A stretch of DNA of 64,000 nt from Schlegelella aquatica (GCF_026013905.1 NZ_CP110257.1:2316001-2380000); one strand, 5' to 3'; shown: positions 44,660 through 54,954, numbered from the stretch's first letter. The notes: generated from the sequence alone by a model not told the origin. Numbers and translations are program-made.

Positions 44660-46375
44660 ATGTCTCAAACCCAAACCGCCACCCAAGGGTCGGAGTCCTT
44701 TGCCGCCCTGTTCGAGGAATCGCTCAAGCGCGGTGAAATGCGCTCCGGTGAGGTGATCACCGCCGAAGTCGTGCGCATCGACTACAACTACGTGGTGGTG
44801 AACGCCGGCCTCAAGTCCGAGGCGTACATCCCGATCGACGAGTTCCGCAACGACCAGGGCGAGTTGGAAGTCCAGGTCGGCGACTTCGTCTCGGTGGCGA
44901 TCGAGTCGCTCGAGAACGGCTACGGCGACACCATCCTGTCGCGTGACAAGGCCAAGCGTCTGGCTTCGTGGCTGCAGCTCGAGCGCGCGCTCGAATCCGG
45001 CGATTTCGTCACCGGCACCGTCTCCGGCAAGGTCAAGGGCGGCCTGACCGTCCTCGTCAACGGCATCCGCGCCTTCCTGCCCGGCTCGCTCATCGACACC
45101 CGCCCCGTCAAGGACATGACGCCTTACGAGGGCAAGACGATGGAGTTCAAGGTCATCAAGCTCGACCGCAAGCGCAACAACGTCGTGCTCAGCCGTCGTG
45201 CGGTGATCGAGGCCTCCATGGGCGAAGAGCGCGCCAAGCTGCTCGAGACGCTGCAAGAAGGCGCCATCGTGCACGGCGTGGTCAAGAACATCACCGAGTA
45301 CGGCGCGTTCGTGGATCTGGGCGGCATCGACGGCCTGCTGCACATCACCGACATGGCCTGGCGCCGCGTGCGCCACCCCAGCGAGGTGGTGCAAGTCGGC
45401 CAGGAGCTGACGGCCAAGGTATTGAAGTTCGACGCCGAGAAGAACCGCGTTTCGCTGGGCCTCAAGCAGATGGGCGACGACCCCTGGGTCGGCGTCTCGC
45501 GCCGCTACCCGGCCGGCACGCGCCTGTTCGGCAAGGTCACCAACATCGCCGACTACGGCGCGTTCGTCGAGATCGAGCCTGGCATCGAAGGCCTGGTGCA
45601 CGTCTCCGAGATGGACTGGACCAACAAGAACGTCGCCCCCTCCAAGGTGGTGACGCTCGGCGAGGAAGTCGAGGTCATGGTCCTGGAGATCGACGAGGAC
45701 AAGCGCCGCATCTCCCTGGGCATGAAGCAGTGCAAGCCCAACCCCTGGGAGGAGTTCGCGCAGAACTTCAAGCGCGGCGACCGCGTCAAGGGCCCGATCA
45801 AGTCGATCACCGACTTCGGCGTGTTCGTGGGCCTGGCCTCGGGCATCGACGGCCTGGTGCACCTGTCGGATCTGTCCTGGAACGAGCCGGGCGAGTCCGC
45901 CGTGCGCAACTACAAGAAGGGCCAGGAAGTCGAAGCCGTGGTGCTGGGCATCGATGTCGAGCGCGAGCGCATCTCGCTGGGCATCAAGCAGCTCGACGCC
46001 GATCCGTTCAGCAACTACACGGCCGTCCATGACCGTGGTGCGACGGTGACCGGCACGGTCAAGACGGTGGACGCGCGCGGCGCCGAGATCCAGCTGGCCG
46101 ACGACGTCACCGGCTACCTGCGTGCCTCCGAGATCTCCCGCGAGCGCGTGGAAGACGCCCGCAACGTGCTGAAGGAAGGCGACCAGGTCACGGCGATGAT
46201 CATCAACATCGACCGCAAGGCCCGCAGCATCCAGCTGTCGATCAAGGCGAAGGACAACGCCGACCAGCAGGAAGCGCTGCAGCGCCTGTCGGCCGATCGC
46301 GAGACGGCCGGCACGACCAGCCTGGGCGCGCTGCTGAAGGCCAAGCTGAGCGGCGACCAGCAGAACAACGGCTGA
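44660..46375 (+). CDS. rpsA: 30S ribosomal protein S1
   Basis: The 571-residue product contains six S1 (OB-fold) RNA-binding repeats, seen as recurring [18 protein letters not shown], [19 protein letters not shown] and [23 protein letters not shown] segments. It recruits mRNA to the ribosome. The start [11 protein letters not shown] is typical of proteobacterial S1. It follows aroA-cmk by 184 bases and precedes ihfB by 47, the classic cmk-rpsA-ihfB order. Confidence 0.98.
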   Translation: MSQTQTATQGSESFAALFEESLKRGEMRSGEVITAEVVRIDYNYVVVNAGLKSEAYIPIDEFRNDQGELEVQVGDFVSVAIESLENGYGDTILSRDKAKRLASWLQLERALESGDFVTGTVSGKVKGGLTVLVNGIRAFLPGSLIDTRPVKDMTPYEGKTMEFKVIKLDRKRNNVVLSRRAVIEASMGEERAKLLETLQEGAIVHGVVKNITEYGAFVDLGGIDGLLHITDMAWRRVRHPSEVVQVGQELTAKVLKFDAEKNRVSLGLKQMGDDPWVGVSRRYPAGTRLFGKVTNIADYGAFVEIEPGIEGLVHVSEMDWTNKNVAPSKVVTLGEEVEVMVLEIDEDKRRISLGMKQCKPNPWEEFAQNFKRGDRVKGPIKSITDFGVFVGLASGIDGLVHLSDLSWNEPGESAVRNYKKGQEVEAVVLGIDVERERISLGIKQLDADPFSNYTAVHDRGATVTGTVKTVDARGAEIQLADDVTGYLRASEISRERVEDARNVLKEGDQVTAMIINIDRKARSIQLSIKAKDNADQQEALQRLSADRETAGTTSLGALLKAKLSGDQQNNG

Positions 46376-46422
46376 TCCAGCCCGCGTTGGCAAGCCCAGC
46401 CCCGAGATCACACGTCGAGGAT

Positions 46423-46782
46423 ATGACCCGATCCGATCTGGTGAACCAGCTGGCCGAGCGTTTCGGCCAGTTGACCCACCGCGACACCGAGTTCGCGGTC
46501 AAGACCATCCTCGACGCGATGTCCGACGCGCTCGCGCGTGGGCATCGCATCGAGATCCGGGGCTTCGGCAGTTTCTCGATCAATCGCCGCCCGCCGCGGG
46601 TGGGGCGCAATCCCCGCTCCGGCGAGCAGGTGATCATCCCCGAGAAACTGGTGCCGCACTTCAAGCCTGGCAAGGCCTTGCGCGAGGCGGTCGACGCCCA
46701 CCTGCCGGTGGAGCCCGACGAGCCTTCATCGCGCAAGGCTCCCGCCGCTTCCGAGGCGACGCACAAGGCCACTTCCGCCTGA
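46423..46782 (+). CDS. ihfB: Integration host factor subunit beta
   Basis: The 119-residue product is a DNA-bending HU/IHF-family protein: [43 protein letters not shown] (the DNA-inserting beta arm with Pro), and [12 protein letters not shown] ~25-residue hydrophilic tail after residue 94 ([19 protein letters not shown]) extends it beyond the usual ~95-100 residues. It pairs with IhfA, which is outside this window. Confidence 0.96.
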   Translation: MTRSDLVNQLAERFGQLTHRDTEFAVKTILDAMSDALARGHRIEIRGFGSFSINRRPPRVGRNPRSGEQVIIPEKLVPHFKPGKALREAVDAHLPVEPDEPSSRKAPAASEATHKATSA

Positions 46783-46787
46783 GCGCG

Positions 46788-46820
46788 ACCTTCGGGCCAC
46801 CTTCGGGCCACCTTCGGGCC
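46788..46820. repeat. Three tandem copies of an 11-bp unit after ihfB
   Basis: ACCTTCGGGCC is repeated exactly three times with no spacing, starting five bases after the ihfB stop codon. The 11-base period is about one helical turn. Each unit could form a tiny GGCC-containing hairpin with its neighbour. Confidence 0.9.
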
Positions 46821-46890
46821 ATCTCGCGCCGCGGTCGCTGCCGCGACCACGCACCGCCTCTCGATCCCCTCCTTGCGCTGCTCGCGAGGC

Positions 46891-46896
46891 TAGAAT
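46891..46896 (+). promoter_or_regulatory. -10-like TAGAAT directly upstream of lapA
   Basis: TAGAAT ends seven bases before the ATG at 46904. If it is a promoter the transcript would begin at or within a few bases of the start codon. No clear -35 box at 17 bases is seen. Its presence is the main reason for rejecting the ATG at 46895, which overlaps it. Confidence 0.45.
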
Positions 46897-46903
46897 GCCC
46901 GCG

Positions 46904-47230
46904 ATGCGAGCCCTGGTTTGGCTCTTCCGAGCCTTTCTTTTCTTCGTGCTCTTCGCCTTCGCGCTGAACAACCAGCACGAAGTGGCGCTCAAGTGGTTCT
47001 TCGGCTACGAGTCCCGGGCGCCGATGGTGTTCGTCGTGTTGGCGGCGTTTGCGCTCGGCTGTGTGGCCGGTGCGCTCGCCATGCTGCCCAGTTGGTGGCG
47101 CCATCGCCGCGCCGCGCGATCGCACCGGCCGGCCGCCTCCGCTTCCACCACGGGCGAAACCCCCGCGCGTGGGGAGGCGGCCCCGCCCCCTTCGCCCGAG
47201 CCGCTGATGCCCCCGCGTGATGGACTTTGA
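46904..47230 (+). CDS. lapA: LapA domain inner-membrane protein
   Basis: The 108-residue product has two membrane helices (residues ~8-23 and ~40-62) with the LapA/DUF1049 pattern ALNNQHEVALKWFFGYESRAPMVFVVLAAFALGC, then a Pro/Ala/Glu-rich cytoplasmic tail. LapA works with LapB in controlling LpxC turnover and LPS synthesis. ATG 46904 is preferred to 46895, which lies within a TAGAAT box. It overlaps lapB by 11 bases, so the two are coupled. Confidence 0.87.
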   Translation: MRALVWLFRAFLFFVLFAFALNNQHEVALKWFFGYESRAPMVFVVLAAFALGCVAGALAMLPSWWRHRRAARSHRPAASASTTGETPARGEAAPPPSPEPLMPPRDGL

Positions 47231-48377
47231 CTTCCAATGGTTGCTGCTCGGGCTGCCGGTCGCGTTCGCCCTCGGCTGGCTGGCCTCGCGCATCGACCTG
47301 CGCCAGTTGCAGCGTGACGAGCGTGCTTCGCCTCGCCCCTATTTCAAGGGGCTGAACCTGCTGCTCAACGAGCAGCAGGACAAGGCGATCGATGCCTTCA
47401 TCGAAGCAGTGCAGCAGGACCCGGACACGACCGACCTGCACTTCGCTTTGGGGAACCTGTTTCGTCGGCGCGGAGAGTACGAGCGCGCCGTGCGCGTCCA
47501 CGAGCACCTGCTCAACCGCGGGGACTTGCCGCGCGCCGAGCGCGAGCGGGCGCAGTACGCGCTGGCGCAGGACTTCCTCAAGGCCGGGCTGTTCGACCGG
47601 GCCGAGGCGGCCTATCGCGCGCTGGAGGACACCGCCTTTCGCACCGACGCGTGGCTCGCCCTGCTGACGCTGTACGAACGCTCGCGGGAGTGGGACAAGG
47701 CCATTCAGATGGCGCAGAAGCTCGAGGGTGCCGGGGCCGGCTCCTTCGCCAGCCGGATCTCGCACTGCTGGTGCGAGTTGGCGCTGGATGCCGACGCGCG
47801 CGGGGACGCCTCGGCCGCCGAGGAGGCACTGCGCCGAGCCCGCGAAGCCGCCCCGCAGGCCCCTCGGCCTCTCGTGTTGGCCGGCCAGCGCCTGGCACGC
47901 GCCGGCCGCCATGCCGAGGCGGTGCAGGAGTGGAACGAGCTCCTGGGCAGCAACCCCGCGTCGTTCGGCCTCGTCGCCTGCGATTACGCCGCGAGTGCCC
48001 AAGCCGCAGGACTGGCCCCGCAGGCGCGCGAGCGGCTGCGGGCGCTGTACGAGCGGCTGCCGTCGGTGGACCTGCTCGCGGCGTTGCGGCAGCTGGAGCC
48101 TCAAGCGCAGGCGCGGCGCGAGTGGCTGGCGTCCCAACTCGTGCGCCAGCCCTCGGTGTCGGCAGCGGTGCACCTGCTGGACGAAACCGCCCGGCAGGCA
48201 CAACCCCTGTCCGCCGACGAGGTCCAGGCGCTGCACCAGGTCGTCGCTCAGACGGCCAAGCCCTTGCAGCGCTATCGCTGCGCCGCCTGCGGCTTCGAGG
48301 CCTCGCACTACTTCTGGCAGTGCCCGGGGTGCCAGAGTTGGGACAGCTATCCCCCGCGCCGGCTCGAAGACGACTGA
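47220..48377 (+). CDS. lapB: Lipopolysaccharide assembly protein B
   Basis: The 385-residue product has one N-terminal membrane anchor (MDFDFQWLLLGLPVAFALGWL), TPR repeats (~40-330; YFKGLNLLLNEQQDKAIDAFIEAV, ALGNLFRRRGEYERAVRVHEHLL), and a C-terminal rubredoxin-like four-Cys metal site, CAAC and CPGC. LapB brings LpxC to FtsH for degradation and so sets LPS levels. I chose the ATG at 47220 rather than the preceding GTG. It overlaps lapA. Confidence 0.95.
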   Translation: MDFDFQWLLLGLPVAFALGWLASRIDLRQLQRDERASPRPYFKGLNLLLNEQQDKAIDAFIEAVQQDPDTTDLHFALGNLFRRRGEYERAVRVHEHLLNRGDLPRAERERAQYALAQDFLKAGLFDRAEAAYRALEDTAFRTDAWLALLTLYERSREWDKAIQMAQKLEGAGAGSFASRISHCWCELALDADARGDASAAEEALRRAREAAPQAPRPLVLAGQRLARAGRHAEAVQEWNELLGSNPASFGLVACDYAASAQAAGLAPQARERLRALYERLPSVDLLAALRQLEPQAQARREWLASQLVRQPSVSAAVHLLDETARQAQPLSADEVQALHQVVAQTAKPLQRYRCAACGFEASHYFWQCPGCQSWDSYPPRRLEDD

Positions 48378-48437
48378 GGCGCGGTGCTCGGCGGCCCGGA
48401 ACCGGGCCGCGACCCCCGTGGAGGGGGTGAGGCGCAC

Positions 48438-48455
48438 GCCCCCGGGGGCTAAGAT
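48438..48455 (+). promoter_or_regulatory. Palindrome and -10-like TAAGAT upstream of comEA
   Basis: GCCCCCGGGGGC (48438-48449), a perfect palindrome, is immediately followed by TAAGAT (48450-48455). This resembles a -10 box with an operator over the spacer; the leader would be ~50 bases. No -35 box is clear. Confidence 0.35.
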
Positions 48456-48510
48456 AGATGGCACGGACGGCGGGCGTGCCCGCAACGAAGATCCGAGGGA
48501 GGCACGACAC

Positions 48511-48855
48511 ATGACCATCTTCCGCAGCGCGGCTCTTGCGCTGATGCTGGCCTTGCCGTGGAGCCTCGGGCACACGGCGGGTGCCGTGCGTGTGGAGTTG
48601 AACCGCGCCACGGCAGTGCAGTTGGCCGAGGTCAAGGGGCTGGGGCCCAAGCTGACACAGCGCATCCTGGACGAACGGCGCAAGGGGCCGTTTCGCGGCT
48701 GGGACGACTTCATCCAGCGCGTGCCGGGGATCGGGCCGGCCAGCGCCGCCCGGCTGTCGCAGGCGGGGCTCAGGATCGAAGGCGCGAGTTACGCGCTGGC
48801 CACCGCCTTGAAGCCCACGGCGGCGTCGGCGCAGCCGTCGGCGAACTCGCGCTGA
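48511..48855 (+). CDS. comEA: ComEA-like helix-hairpin-helix DNA-binding protein
   Basis: The 114-residue product has a signal peptide (to about AGAVR) and a ComEA-type double helix-hairpin-helix, VELNRATAVQLAEVKGLGPKLTQRI and GGWDDF-like FRGWDDFIQRVPGIGPASAARL. ComEA pulls DNA into the periplasm during transformation. Unlike Bacillus ComEA it has no membrane-anchored linker, as expected for Gram-negative forms. GAGGGAGG precedes ATG 48511. The 3' end overlaps the convergent patatin gene by 67 bases. Confidence 0.9.
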   Translation: MTIFRSAALALMLALPWSLGHTAGAVRVELNRATAVQLAEVKGLGPKLTQRILDERRKGPFRGWDDFIQRVPGIGPASAARLSQAGLRIEGASYALATALKPTAASAQPSANSR

Positions 48856-50102
48856 TCGGCCATCGCGGGCTCGCGGTCGGCCGGCCGGCCTCTGTCGTGC
48901 CCGGCCGCCGACGCGGGCCGCTCCCACCCGAAGAAGCGTTCGACGTCGGCACGCCGCGCCAGGGTGTCGGCGCGTCCGAGCGCGATCAGGTCGAGCACGT
49001 ATTCCGGCTCGAACAGCAGATAGCTGGCCAGCACCGCGCCCCGGGTGTCGCCCGGTCGGCTGGTGACGCCCATGCCTCGCAACAACGCGCGCACCGGCGC
49101 GGGCAGCGCGCCCACGTGCCGGTCGGCGATGTCGTCCAGCCGCTGGCTGGGCGCGATGACGAGCACGTCGATCGGCCGCAGCCGCGTGCGTTCCCGCTGT
49201 TCGGGGGTCATCTGGCTCAAGGTGTGGTTGATGCGCTGCAGGCGTTCGACGTCGGTGGCGAGCGCGTCGAGAAAGATGTTCGACAGCGCATGGCCGGCGA
49301 TCTGGGCGAGCGTGGGATAGTCGGCCGAGACGGGCCGCCGCTCGGCGGGCTCGTGCATGCGGCCCGCCCCGATCACGAGAATCCGCTGCGCACCGAGATG
49401 CACCGCAGGCGAGATGGGTGCGGCCTGCCGCATCGATCCATCACCGAAGTGCTCGATGTGGCCGTCGATCTCCAGCGGCACGGCGGGAAACACGAACGGG
49501 ATGGCCGACGAGGCCAGCAAGTGATCACGGGTGATGCGGGTGCGCACCGCGAGGCGCTGGGTGCGCGTCCAGGGCTGGATATCCTCGCGGCACTGGTAGA
49601 AGGTGACATGGTGTCCCGAGGCGTAGCTCGACGCCGTGACGGCCAGCGCGTGCAGGTGTCCATGGCGCAGCGCGTAGTCGATGCGGCGCGTGTCCATGAG
49701 CCGGCCGAGCAGGTCGTGCAAGGGAGAGTTGTCGAGCAGCGAGCGCGGCCGCGCCCGGCGCCATCGGGCGATGAGCCAGCCGAGCGACAGCATCGACAGC
49801 CAGCGTGCCCCCGTCTGCAGGATGCCCAGCGAGTCCGCCCGGTAGACCTGCTCCGCGTGCAGCGCCGACCACACCGCGTCGAGGCTGCGCACCGCGTGCC
49901 CGAAGTCGTCGGCCCCGCAGGCCAGGCCCGCGGCATTGATCGCGCCCGCCGAAGTGCCCGCGATGATCGGGAAGGGATTGGTGGTGGGAGCGGCGGCCTG
50001 CTCGGCGATCTCCGCGATCGCGCGGAGAACGCCGACCTGATAGGCGGCGCGCGCGCCGCCGCCCATCAGGATCAGGCCGGTGCGGGTGTGAGGCGTTCCC
50101 AT
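48789..50102 (-). CDS. Patatin-like phospholipase
   Basis: The 437-residue product carries the patatin catalytic dyad: oxyanion loop GGGARAAYQVG (~14-24), nucleophile elbow GTSAG with Ser51, and DGS in FGDGSMRQAAPISPA, where DGA or DGG is usual. A DUF3336-like C-terminal region (~250-400) follows. It hydrolyses acyl esters of membrane lipids, in bacteria often for lipid turnover or virulence. Its last 67 bases overlap comEA on the other strand, so the final ~20 residues (ADGCADAAVGFKAVASA) may be an extension. Confidence 0.9.
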   Translation of the reverse strand: MGTPHTRTGLILMGGGARAAYQVGVLRAIAEIAEQAAAPTTNPFPIIAGTSAGAINAAGLACGADDFGHAVRSLDAVWSALHAEQVYRADSLGILQTGARWLSMLSLGWLIARWRRARPRSLLDNSPLHDLLGRLMDTRRIDYALRHGHLHALAVTASSYASGHHVTFYQCREDIQPWTRTQRLAVRTRITRDHLLASSAIPFVFPAVPLEIDGHIEHFGDGSMRQAAPISPAVHLGAQRILVIGAGRMHEPAERRPVSADYPTLAQIAGHALSNIFLDALATDVERLQRINHTLSQMTPEQRERTRLRPIDVLVIAPSQRLDDIADRHVGALPAPVRALLRGMGVTSRPGDTRGAVLASYLLFEPEYVLDLIALGRADTLARRADVERFFGWERPASAAGHDRGRPADREPAMADQREFADGCADAAVGFKAVASA

Positions 50103-50221
50103 GCGGGCCAGTGTAGTGAGCACCCCCGCCGCCAAACCTCGGAGAAACACCGCCCGATGGCCCCAAACCCGCCCTTGAGCCGCGGCGCGGATCAGGGCGG
50201 TGCTGCGCCGGGCCCCCGCCC

Positions 50222-50566
50222 TCAGTCGCGATGCTTGTGCTTGTGTTTGTGGGGGTGGCCGCCGCCGTAGGGGTCGTCGCGCACGAAATAGACGGGCACG
50301 GCACAGGCGTTGTAGCGGTGGCAGTGCTTGCCCCAATTCTTCGCGTGGCCCGGGGGCACCCACATGTACACCGGCCGGGCGTAGGCGACGGGCTGCGCGA
50401 TCACGACGGGCTGGGGGTAGAGCACGGCCGGCGGCTGAGGGCCGATGTCCACCCGGCCGTAGACGCCGGGCTGGCTGATCGCGATCGACACGCCCACGTC
50501 GAGGGCGTGGGCCGCGGGCGCGAACGACGCCGCGAGAAGGGAAGACAGGAACAGGACACGCTTCAT
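50222..50566 (-). CDS. Small secreted protein with His-Lys C-terminal tail
   Basis: The 114-residue product has a signal peptide (cleavage near AHALD), a Pro/Val/Tyr-rich middle (PQPVVIAQPVAYARPVYMWVPPGH) and a striking tail HPHKHKHKHRD. The segment KNWGKHCHRYNACAVPVYFV holds two Cys and two His. Similar short envelope proteins occur in Burkholderiales and have no assigned function; the tail could bind metal ions. It lies 80 bases downstream of dnaE on the same strand. Confidence 0.82.
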   Translation of the reverse strand: MKRVLFLSSLLAASFAPAAHALDVGVSIAISQPGVYGRVDIGPQPPAVLYPQPVVIAQPVAYARPVYMWVPPGHAKNWGKHCHRYNACAVPVYFVRDDPYGGGHPHKHKHKHRD

Positions 50567-50646
50567 GGACTGCAGGGAAAGTTGCCCATCCCCAAGCGTA
50601 ACCTGGCCGGGGGCCACCAGGGCGCCCGGGTGTCGGCGAGCTGTGA

Positions 50647-53600
50647 CTACTCGTAAACGATCGCGGCCTGCGACTCGTGCGCTCCTTGCCGCCAGCGGCG
50701 CAACGCCTCGTCGCTCGGGAAGAACCGCCCCTCGTCCCCGAGGTCCAGTTCGCCGCAGTAGCCCTCGCGCCACAGTTGGAGCCGCACCGGCAAGCCCTGG
50801 ACCAGCTCGCCCTGCTCCGTCTCGACCCGCTTGGGCGGATGCTGGCGCACCAGTTCGACCACCGGCGGGGCACTGCCGTTGACCGCCACCCGCAGGTACT
50901 TGCCGAACCGGCACCGGGCGGCGGCCAGGTCCCAGACCTGCTGCACGTTCAGGCGCAGGCCGCCCGAGAAGCGGTCCGGCTGGACCTTGCCCTGCACGAT
51001 CAGCAGTTCGTCGTCGCGGAACAGATCGCGGTGCGCCTCGAGCAGTTCGTCGTTGGCCACCGCCTCGATCACGTCGCTCTTGTCGTCGAGCTTGAAGATC
51101 GCGACGCGCCCGCGCTGGCCGTTGACCAGTCGCAGGTCGCTCACGATGCCGGCGAGCAGCTGCGGCTCCCGGCTGTCGATGAGGTCGGCGATCTTGCGGC
51201 GGGCGAACTGCCGCACCTCGGCCTCGTACTCATCGAACAGGTGTCCGGACAGATAAAAGCCGATCGCCACCTTCTCGTGCGTGAGGCGCTCCCTGAGGGT
51301 CCACGCCGGCACGGCCACGAGCTCGGGCTCTTGTGTCGAGGACGCGTGCGAGTCGCCGAAGTCGAAGAGCCCGCCCTGGTCCGCGTGCGCAGCCTGCGTG
51401 TCGGCGTACTCGAAGGCCAGCGAGATGCTGGCGAGCAGGCGGGCGCGGTCCGGCTCCACGGCGTCGAACGCCCCGGCCTTGATGAGCGCCTCCACCACGC
51501 GCTTGTTGACGCGGCTGCGGTCGACGCGGCCGCAGAAGTCGAACAGGCTCTTGAAGGGGCCGCCGGCCTCGCGGGCCTGGACGATGGCCTCGATCGCACC
51601 CTGCCCCGTGCCCTTGATCGCCCCGAGGCCGTAGCGCACGACCTTGTCGGCCACCGGCTCGAAGCGGTAGGTGCCGGTGTTGACATTGGGCGGTTCGAAG
51701 CGGATGCCCAGCTGCACCGCGTCGTCGTAGAACACCTTGAGCTTGTCGGTGTCGTCGATCGACACGCTCATGTTGGCTGCGACGAACTCGGCCAGGTAGT
51801 GCACCTTGAGCCAGGCGGTGTGATAGGCCAGCAGCGCGTAGGCCGCGGCGTGCGACTTGTTGAAGCCGTAACCGGCGAACTTCTCCATCAAGTCGAAGAT
51901 CTCGTTCGCCTTGTCCGCGTCGATGCCGTTCTTGGCCGCCCCTTCGGCGAAGATGACCCGGTGCTTGGCCATCTCCTCGGGCTTCTTCTTGCCCATCGCG
52001 CGGCGCAGGAGGTCGGCGCCGCCGAGCGAGTAGCCGCCCAGGCGCTGGGCGACCTGCATCACCTGCTCCTGGTAGACCATGATCCCGTAGGTCTCCTTGA
52101 GCACCTCCTCCATCAGCGGGTGCGGGTAGACGACCTCCTCGCGGCCGTGCTTGCGAGCACAGAAGCTGGGGATCAGGTCCATCGGGCCCGGGCGGTACAA
52201 CGCCACCAGCGCGATGATGTCCTCGAACACGCTCGGCTTGGCATCGCGCAGCATGCCTTGCATGCCGCGTGATTCCAGCTGGAACACGGCGACCGTCTTG
52301 CCTTCGGAGAGCAGTTGGAACGTCGCACGGTCGTCGAGGGGGATCTTCGCGAAGTCGAAGTCCTTCTGGTCCGGGTGGCGCCGGACGATGAACTCCTTGG
52401 CCATCTCGAGGATGGTGAGCGTCGCCAGCCCCAGGAAGTCGAACTTCACGAGGCCGATGGCCTCGACATCGTCCTTGTCGTACTGCGAGACGGCCGCATC
52501 GCTGCCCGGTTGCATGTACAGCGGGCAGAAGTCGGTGATCTTGCCGGGGGCGATGAGCACGCCGCCCGCGTGCATGCCGATGTTGCGCACCAGGCCCTCG
52601 ACGCGCTCGGCCAGCGCCAGGAGCTCGGCGACCTCTTCCTCGTTCTTCTCGCGCTCCTCGATCTCGGGCGCCTCCTTGCGCGCGTAGATGAGGCCGGGGT
52701 CGGGCTTGTCGCCGGGGCGCTTCAACGTCACCGTCTTGCCCGGTGGCGCCGGAATCAGCTTGGCGATGCCGTCCACGTGCCCGTAGCCCATGCCCAGCAC
52801 GCGGCCCACGTCGCGCAATGCCGCCTTCGCCGCCATCGTGCCGAAGGTGGCGATCTGCGAGACGGCCTCGCGACCGTACTTCTCCTTGACGTAGTCGATG
52901 ACCCGGTCGCGGTTGCTTTGGCAGAAGTCCACGTCGAAGTCGGGCATCGACACGCGCTCGGGATTGAGGAAGCGCTCGAACAGCAGGTTGTAGCGCAGCG
53001 GGTCGAGGTCGGTGATCTTCAGCGCATAGGCCACGAGCGAGCCGGCGCCCGAGCCGCGTCCCGGGCCCACCGGGCAGCCATTGTTCTTGGCCCAGTTGAT
53101 GAAGTCGGCCACGATGAGGAAGTAGCCCGGGAAGCCCATCTTCAGGATGGTGGCGATCTCGAAGTCGAGCCGCTCGACATAGCGCGGCCGCTGCCGCTCG
53201 CGCTCCTCGGCATCGGGATACAAGTGCTCCAGACGCTCTTTGAGGCCTTCGTGCGCGGCATAGCGGAAGTACTCTTCCATCGCCATGCGGCGGCCGTCGA
53301 CCTCGGGCGTCGGGAAGTCCGGCAACTGCGGCTTGCCGAGCACGAGCGTGAGGTTGCATCGCTTGGCGATCTCCACCGTGTTGGCGATCGCGCTCGGGAT
53401 GTCGGCGAACAGCGCCTCCATCTCGGCCTGCGTCTTGAAGTACTGCTCGCGCGTGAAGCGCTTGATACGCCGCGGGTTGGCCAGCGTCTCGCCTTCGGCG
53501 ATACATACGCGCGCCTCGTGCGCCTCGAAGTCCTCGGGGGTTTGGAACTGCACGGGATGGGTGGCGACCACCGGCAGCCCGAGTTTGGCCGCGAGCGGCA

Positions 53601-54147
53601 CGGCCGCGCGCACGTGGGCCTCGTTGCCCGGCTGGCCGTAGCGCTGCAGTTCGATGTAGAAGCGGTTGTGAAAGATGCCGGCCAGCCGCCGGGCGACGGC
53701 CTCGGCACGGCGAGGGTCGCGGGCCGCGAGCGCCTGGCCGACGGCCCCCTGCTCCGCGCCCGACAGCGCGATGAGGCCACCGTTCATCGCCTCCAGCCAC
53801 TCCCACTTGAGGCACGCCTGCGCACGCTGCACGTTCTGCGTCCAGCCGCGCGCGAGCAGCTCGCAGAGATTGAGGTAGCCCTCCCGACTCTGGATCAGCA
53901 GCAGCAAGCGGCTCGGCTGGCGCTCGCCCGCCTCGGGTTCGACCCACACGTCAGCACCGATGAGGGGCTTGACGCCCTTGCCGCGGGCCTCCTTGTAGAA
54001 CTTGATCGCACCGAACAGGTTGTTCAGGTCGGTGATGGCGAGCGCGACCTGCTGATCCGAAGCCGCTGCGGCCACCATGTCGTCGATGCGCAAGGTGCCG
54101 TCGACGACGGAGTATTCGGTGTGGGTGCGCAGGTGTACGAAAGCCAT
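50647..54147 (-). CDS. dnaE: DNA polymerase III subunit alpha
   Basis: This 1166-residue protein is the replicative polymerase. The PHP domain (1-~270) is degenerate at its metal site ([17 protein letters not shown]), as in E. coli where proofreading is by DnaQ. The polymerase core has [16 protein letters not shown] and the catalytic Asp pair in MPDFDVDF (Asp403, Asp405, Asp407 region), then [24 protein letters not shown]. The C-terminal OB-fold and tau-binding parts follow. The start is 8 bases after a TACAAT, so the leader is probably very short. Confidence 0.98.
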   Translation of the reverse strand: MAFVHLRTHTEYSVVDGTLRIDDMVAAAASDQQVALAITDLNNLFGAIKFYKEARGKGVKPLIGADVWVEPEAGERQPSRLLLLIQSREGYLNLCELLARGWTQNVQRAQACLKWEWLEAMNGGLIALSGAEQGAVGQALAARDPRRAEAVARRLAGIFHNRFYIELQRYGQPGNEAHVRAAVPLAAKLGLPVVATHPVQFQTPEDFEAHEARVCIAEGETLANPRRIKRFTREQYFKTQAEMEALFADIPSAIANTVEIAKRCNLTLVLGKPQLPDFPTPEVDGRRMAMEEYFRYAAHEGLKERLEHLYPDAEERERQRPRYVERLDFEIATILKMGFPGYFLIVADFINWAKNNGCPVGPGRGSGAGSLVAYALKITDLDPLRYNLLFERFLNPERVSMPDFDVDFCQSNRDRVIDYVKEKYGREAVSQIATFGTMAAKAALRDVGRVLGMGYGHVDGIAKLIPAPPGKTVTLKRPGDKPDPGLIYARKEAPEIEEREKNEEEVAELLALAERVEGLVRNIGMHAGGVLIAPGKITDFCPLYMQPGSDAAVSQYDKDDVEAIGLVKFDFLGLATLTILEMAKEFIVRRHPDQKDFDFAKIPLDDRATFQLLSEGKTVAVFQLESRGMQGMLRDAKPSVFEDIIALVALYRPGPMDLIPSFCARKHGREEVVYPHPLMEEVLKETYGIMVYQEQVMQVAQRLGGYSLGGADLLRRAMGKKKPEEMAKHRVIFAEGAAKNGIDADKANEIFDLMEKFAGYGFNKSHAAAYALLAYHTAWLKVHYLAEFVAANMSVSIDDTDKLKVFYDDAVQLGIRFEPPNVNTGTYRFEPVADKVVRYGLGAIKGTGQGAIEAIVQAREAGGPFKSLFDFCGRVDRSRVNKRVVEALIKAGAFDAVEPDRARLLASISLAFEYADTQAAHADQGGLFDFGDSHASSTQEPELVAVPAWTLRERLTHEKVAIGFYLSGHLFDEYEAEVRQFARRKIADLIDSREPQLLAGIVSDLRLVNGQRGRVAIFKLDDKSDVIEAVANDELLEAHRDLFRDDELLIVQGKVQPDRFSGGLRLNVQQVWDLAAARCRFGKYLRVAVNGSAPPVVELVRQHPPKRVETEQGELVQGLPVRLQLWREGYCGELDLGDEGRFFPSDEALRRWRQGAHESQAAIVYE

Positions 54148-54154
54148 GCCGGGG

Positions 54155-54182
54155 ATTGTAGGCAGGGGCTGGAGCCTAGAAT
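54155..54182. promoter_or_regulatory. Divergent -10-like boxes between dnaE and trhO
   Basis: On the minus strand TACAAT (54160-54155) ends seven bases before the dnaE ATG. On the plus strand TAGAAT (54177-54182) ends seven bases before the GTG of trhO. The 42-base gap leaves no room for longer leaders, so both transcripts should be nearly leaderless. -35 boxes would lie inside the opposing coding starts. Confidence 0.5.
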
Positions 54183-54189
54183 GCCGCGC

Positions 54190-54924
54190 GTGAACCGCGT
54201 GCTCAACATTTCCGCCTACAAGTTCGTGACCTTGAGCGATTGCGCCGCATTGCGCGAGAGCGTCCGCTCACGCGCGGCCGCGCTCGAACTCAAGGGCACC
54301 GTGCTGCTCGCCGAGGAAGGCATCAACCTGTTCCTGGCCGGCGCGCCCGGGCGGATACGCGCCTTCGTGGATGAGCTGCGGGCCGACGCCCGCTTCGCCG
54401 ACCTCCAGCCCAAAGAGAGCTGGTCCGACGCCGCGCCCTTCCGCAAGCTGCTGGTGAAGGTCAAGCGCGAGATCATCCGCATGAACCACCCCACGATCCG
54501 CCCCGAGCAGGGCCGTGCGCCCGCCGTCGCGCCCGCCACCTTGGCGCGCTGGCTCGCGCAAGGGCACGACGACGAGGGCCGTCCGGTCGTCACGCTCGAC
54601 ACGCGCAACGCCTTCGAGGTGGACGCGGGCGCATTCGACGGGGCGATCGACTGGCGCATCGAGAAGTTCAGCGAGTTTCCACAGGCCCTGCGCGCACATC
54701 GCGACGAGCTGGCAGGCAAGACGGTGGTGAGCTACTGCACCGGCGGCATCCGCTGCGAGAAGGCCGCCCTGCTGATGCAGCGCGAAGGGGTCGAGCGCGT
54801 CTACCAGCTCGAGGGCGGCATCCTCAGGTACTTCGAGGAGACAGGCGGCGCGCACTTTCGCGGTGCCTGCTTCGTCTTCGACGAGCGGGAGTTGCTGGAC
54901 CCGGCCCTGGCGCCGGTGGGCTAG
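54190..54924 (+). CDS. trhO: tRNA uridine(34) hydroxylase (rhodanese family)
   Basis: The 244-residue product matches TrhO/YceA, which hydroxylates U34 of tRNAs. It has the N-terminal acylphosphatase-like half ([24 protein letters not shown]) and a rhodanese half with the active Cys183 in [13 protein letters not shown], followed by [14 protein letters not shown]. The GTG at 54190 is preferred because the ATG at 54181 lies in the putative -10 box TAGAAT; the family begins NISAYKFV just after. It diverges from dnaE. Confidence 0.93.
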   Translation: MNRVLNISAYKFVTLSDCAALRESVRSRAAALELKGTVLLAEEGINLFLAGAPGRIRAFVDELRADARFADLQPKESWSDAAPFRKLLVKVKREIIRMNHPTIRPEQGRAPAVAPATLARWLAQGHDDEGRPVVTLDTRNAFEVDAGAFDGAIDWRIEKFSEFPQALRAHRDELAGKTVVSYCTGGIRCEKAALLMQREGVERVYQLEGGILRYFEETGGAHFRGACFVFDERELLDPALAPVG

Positions 54925-54954
54925 GCCCGGCCGGCCCCCGCCCCTCCGATTCTC

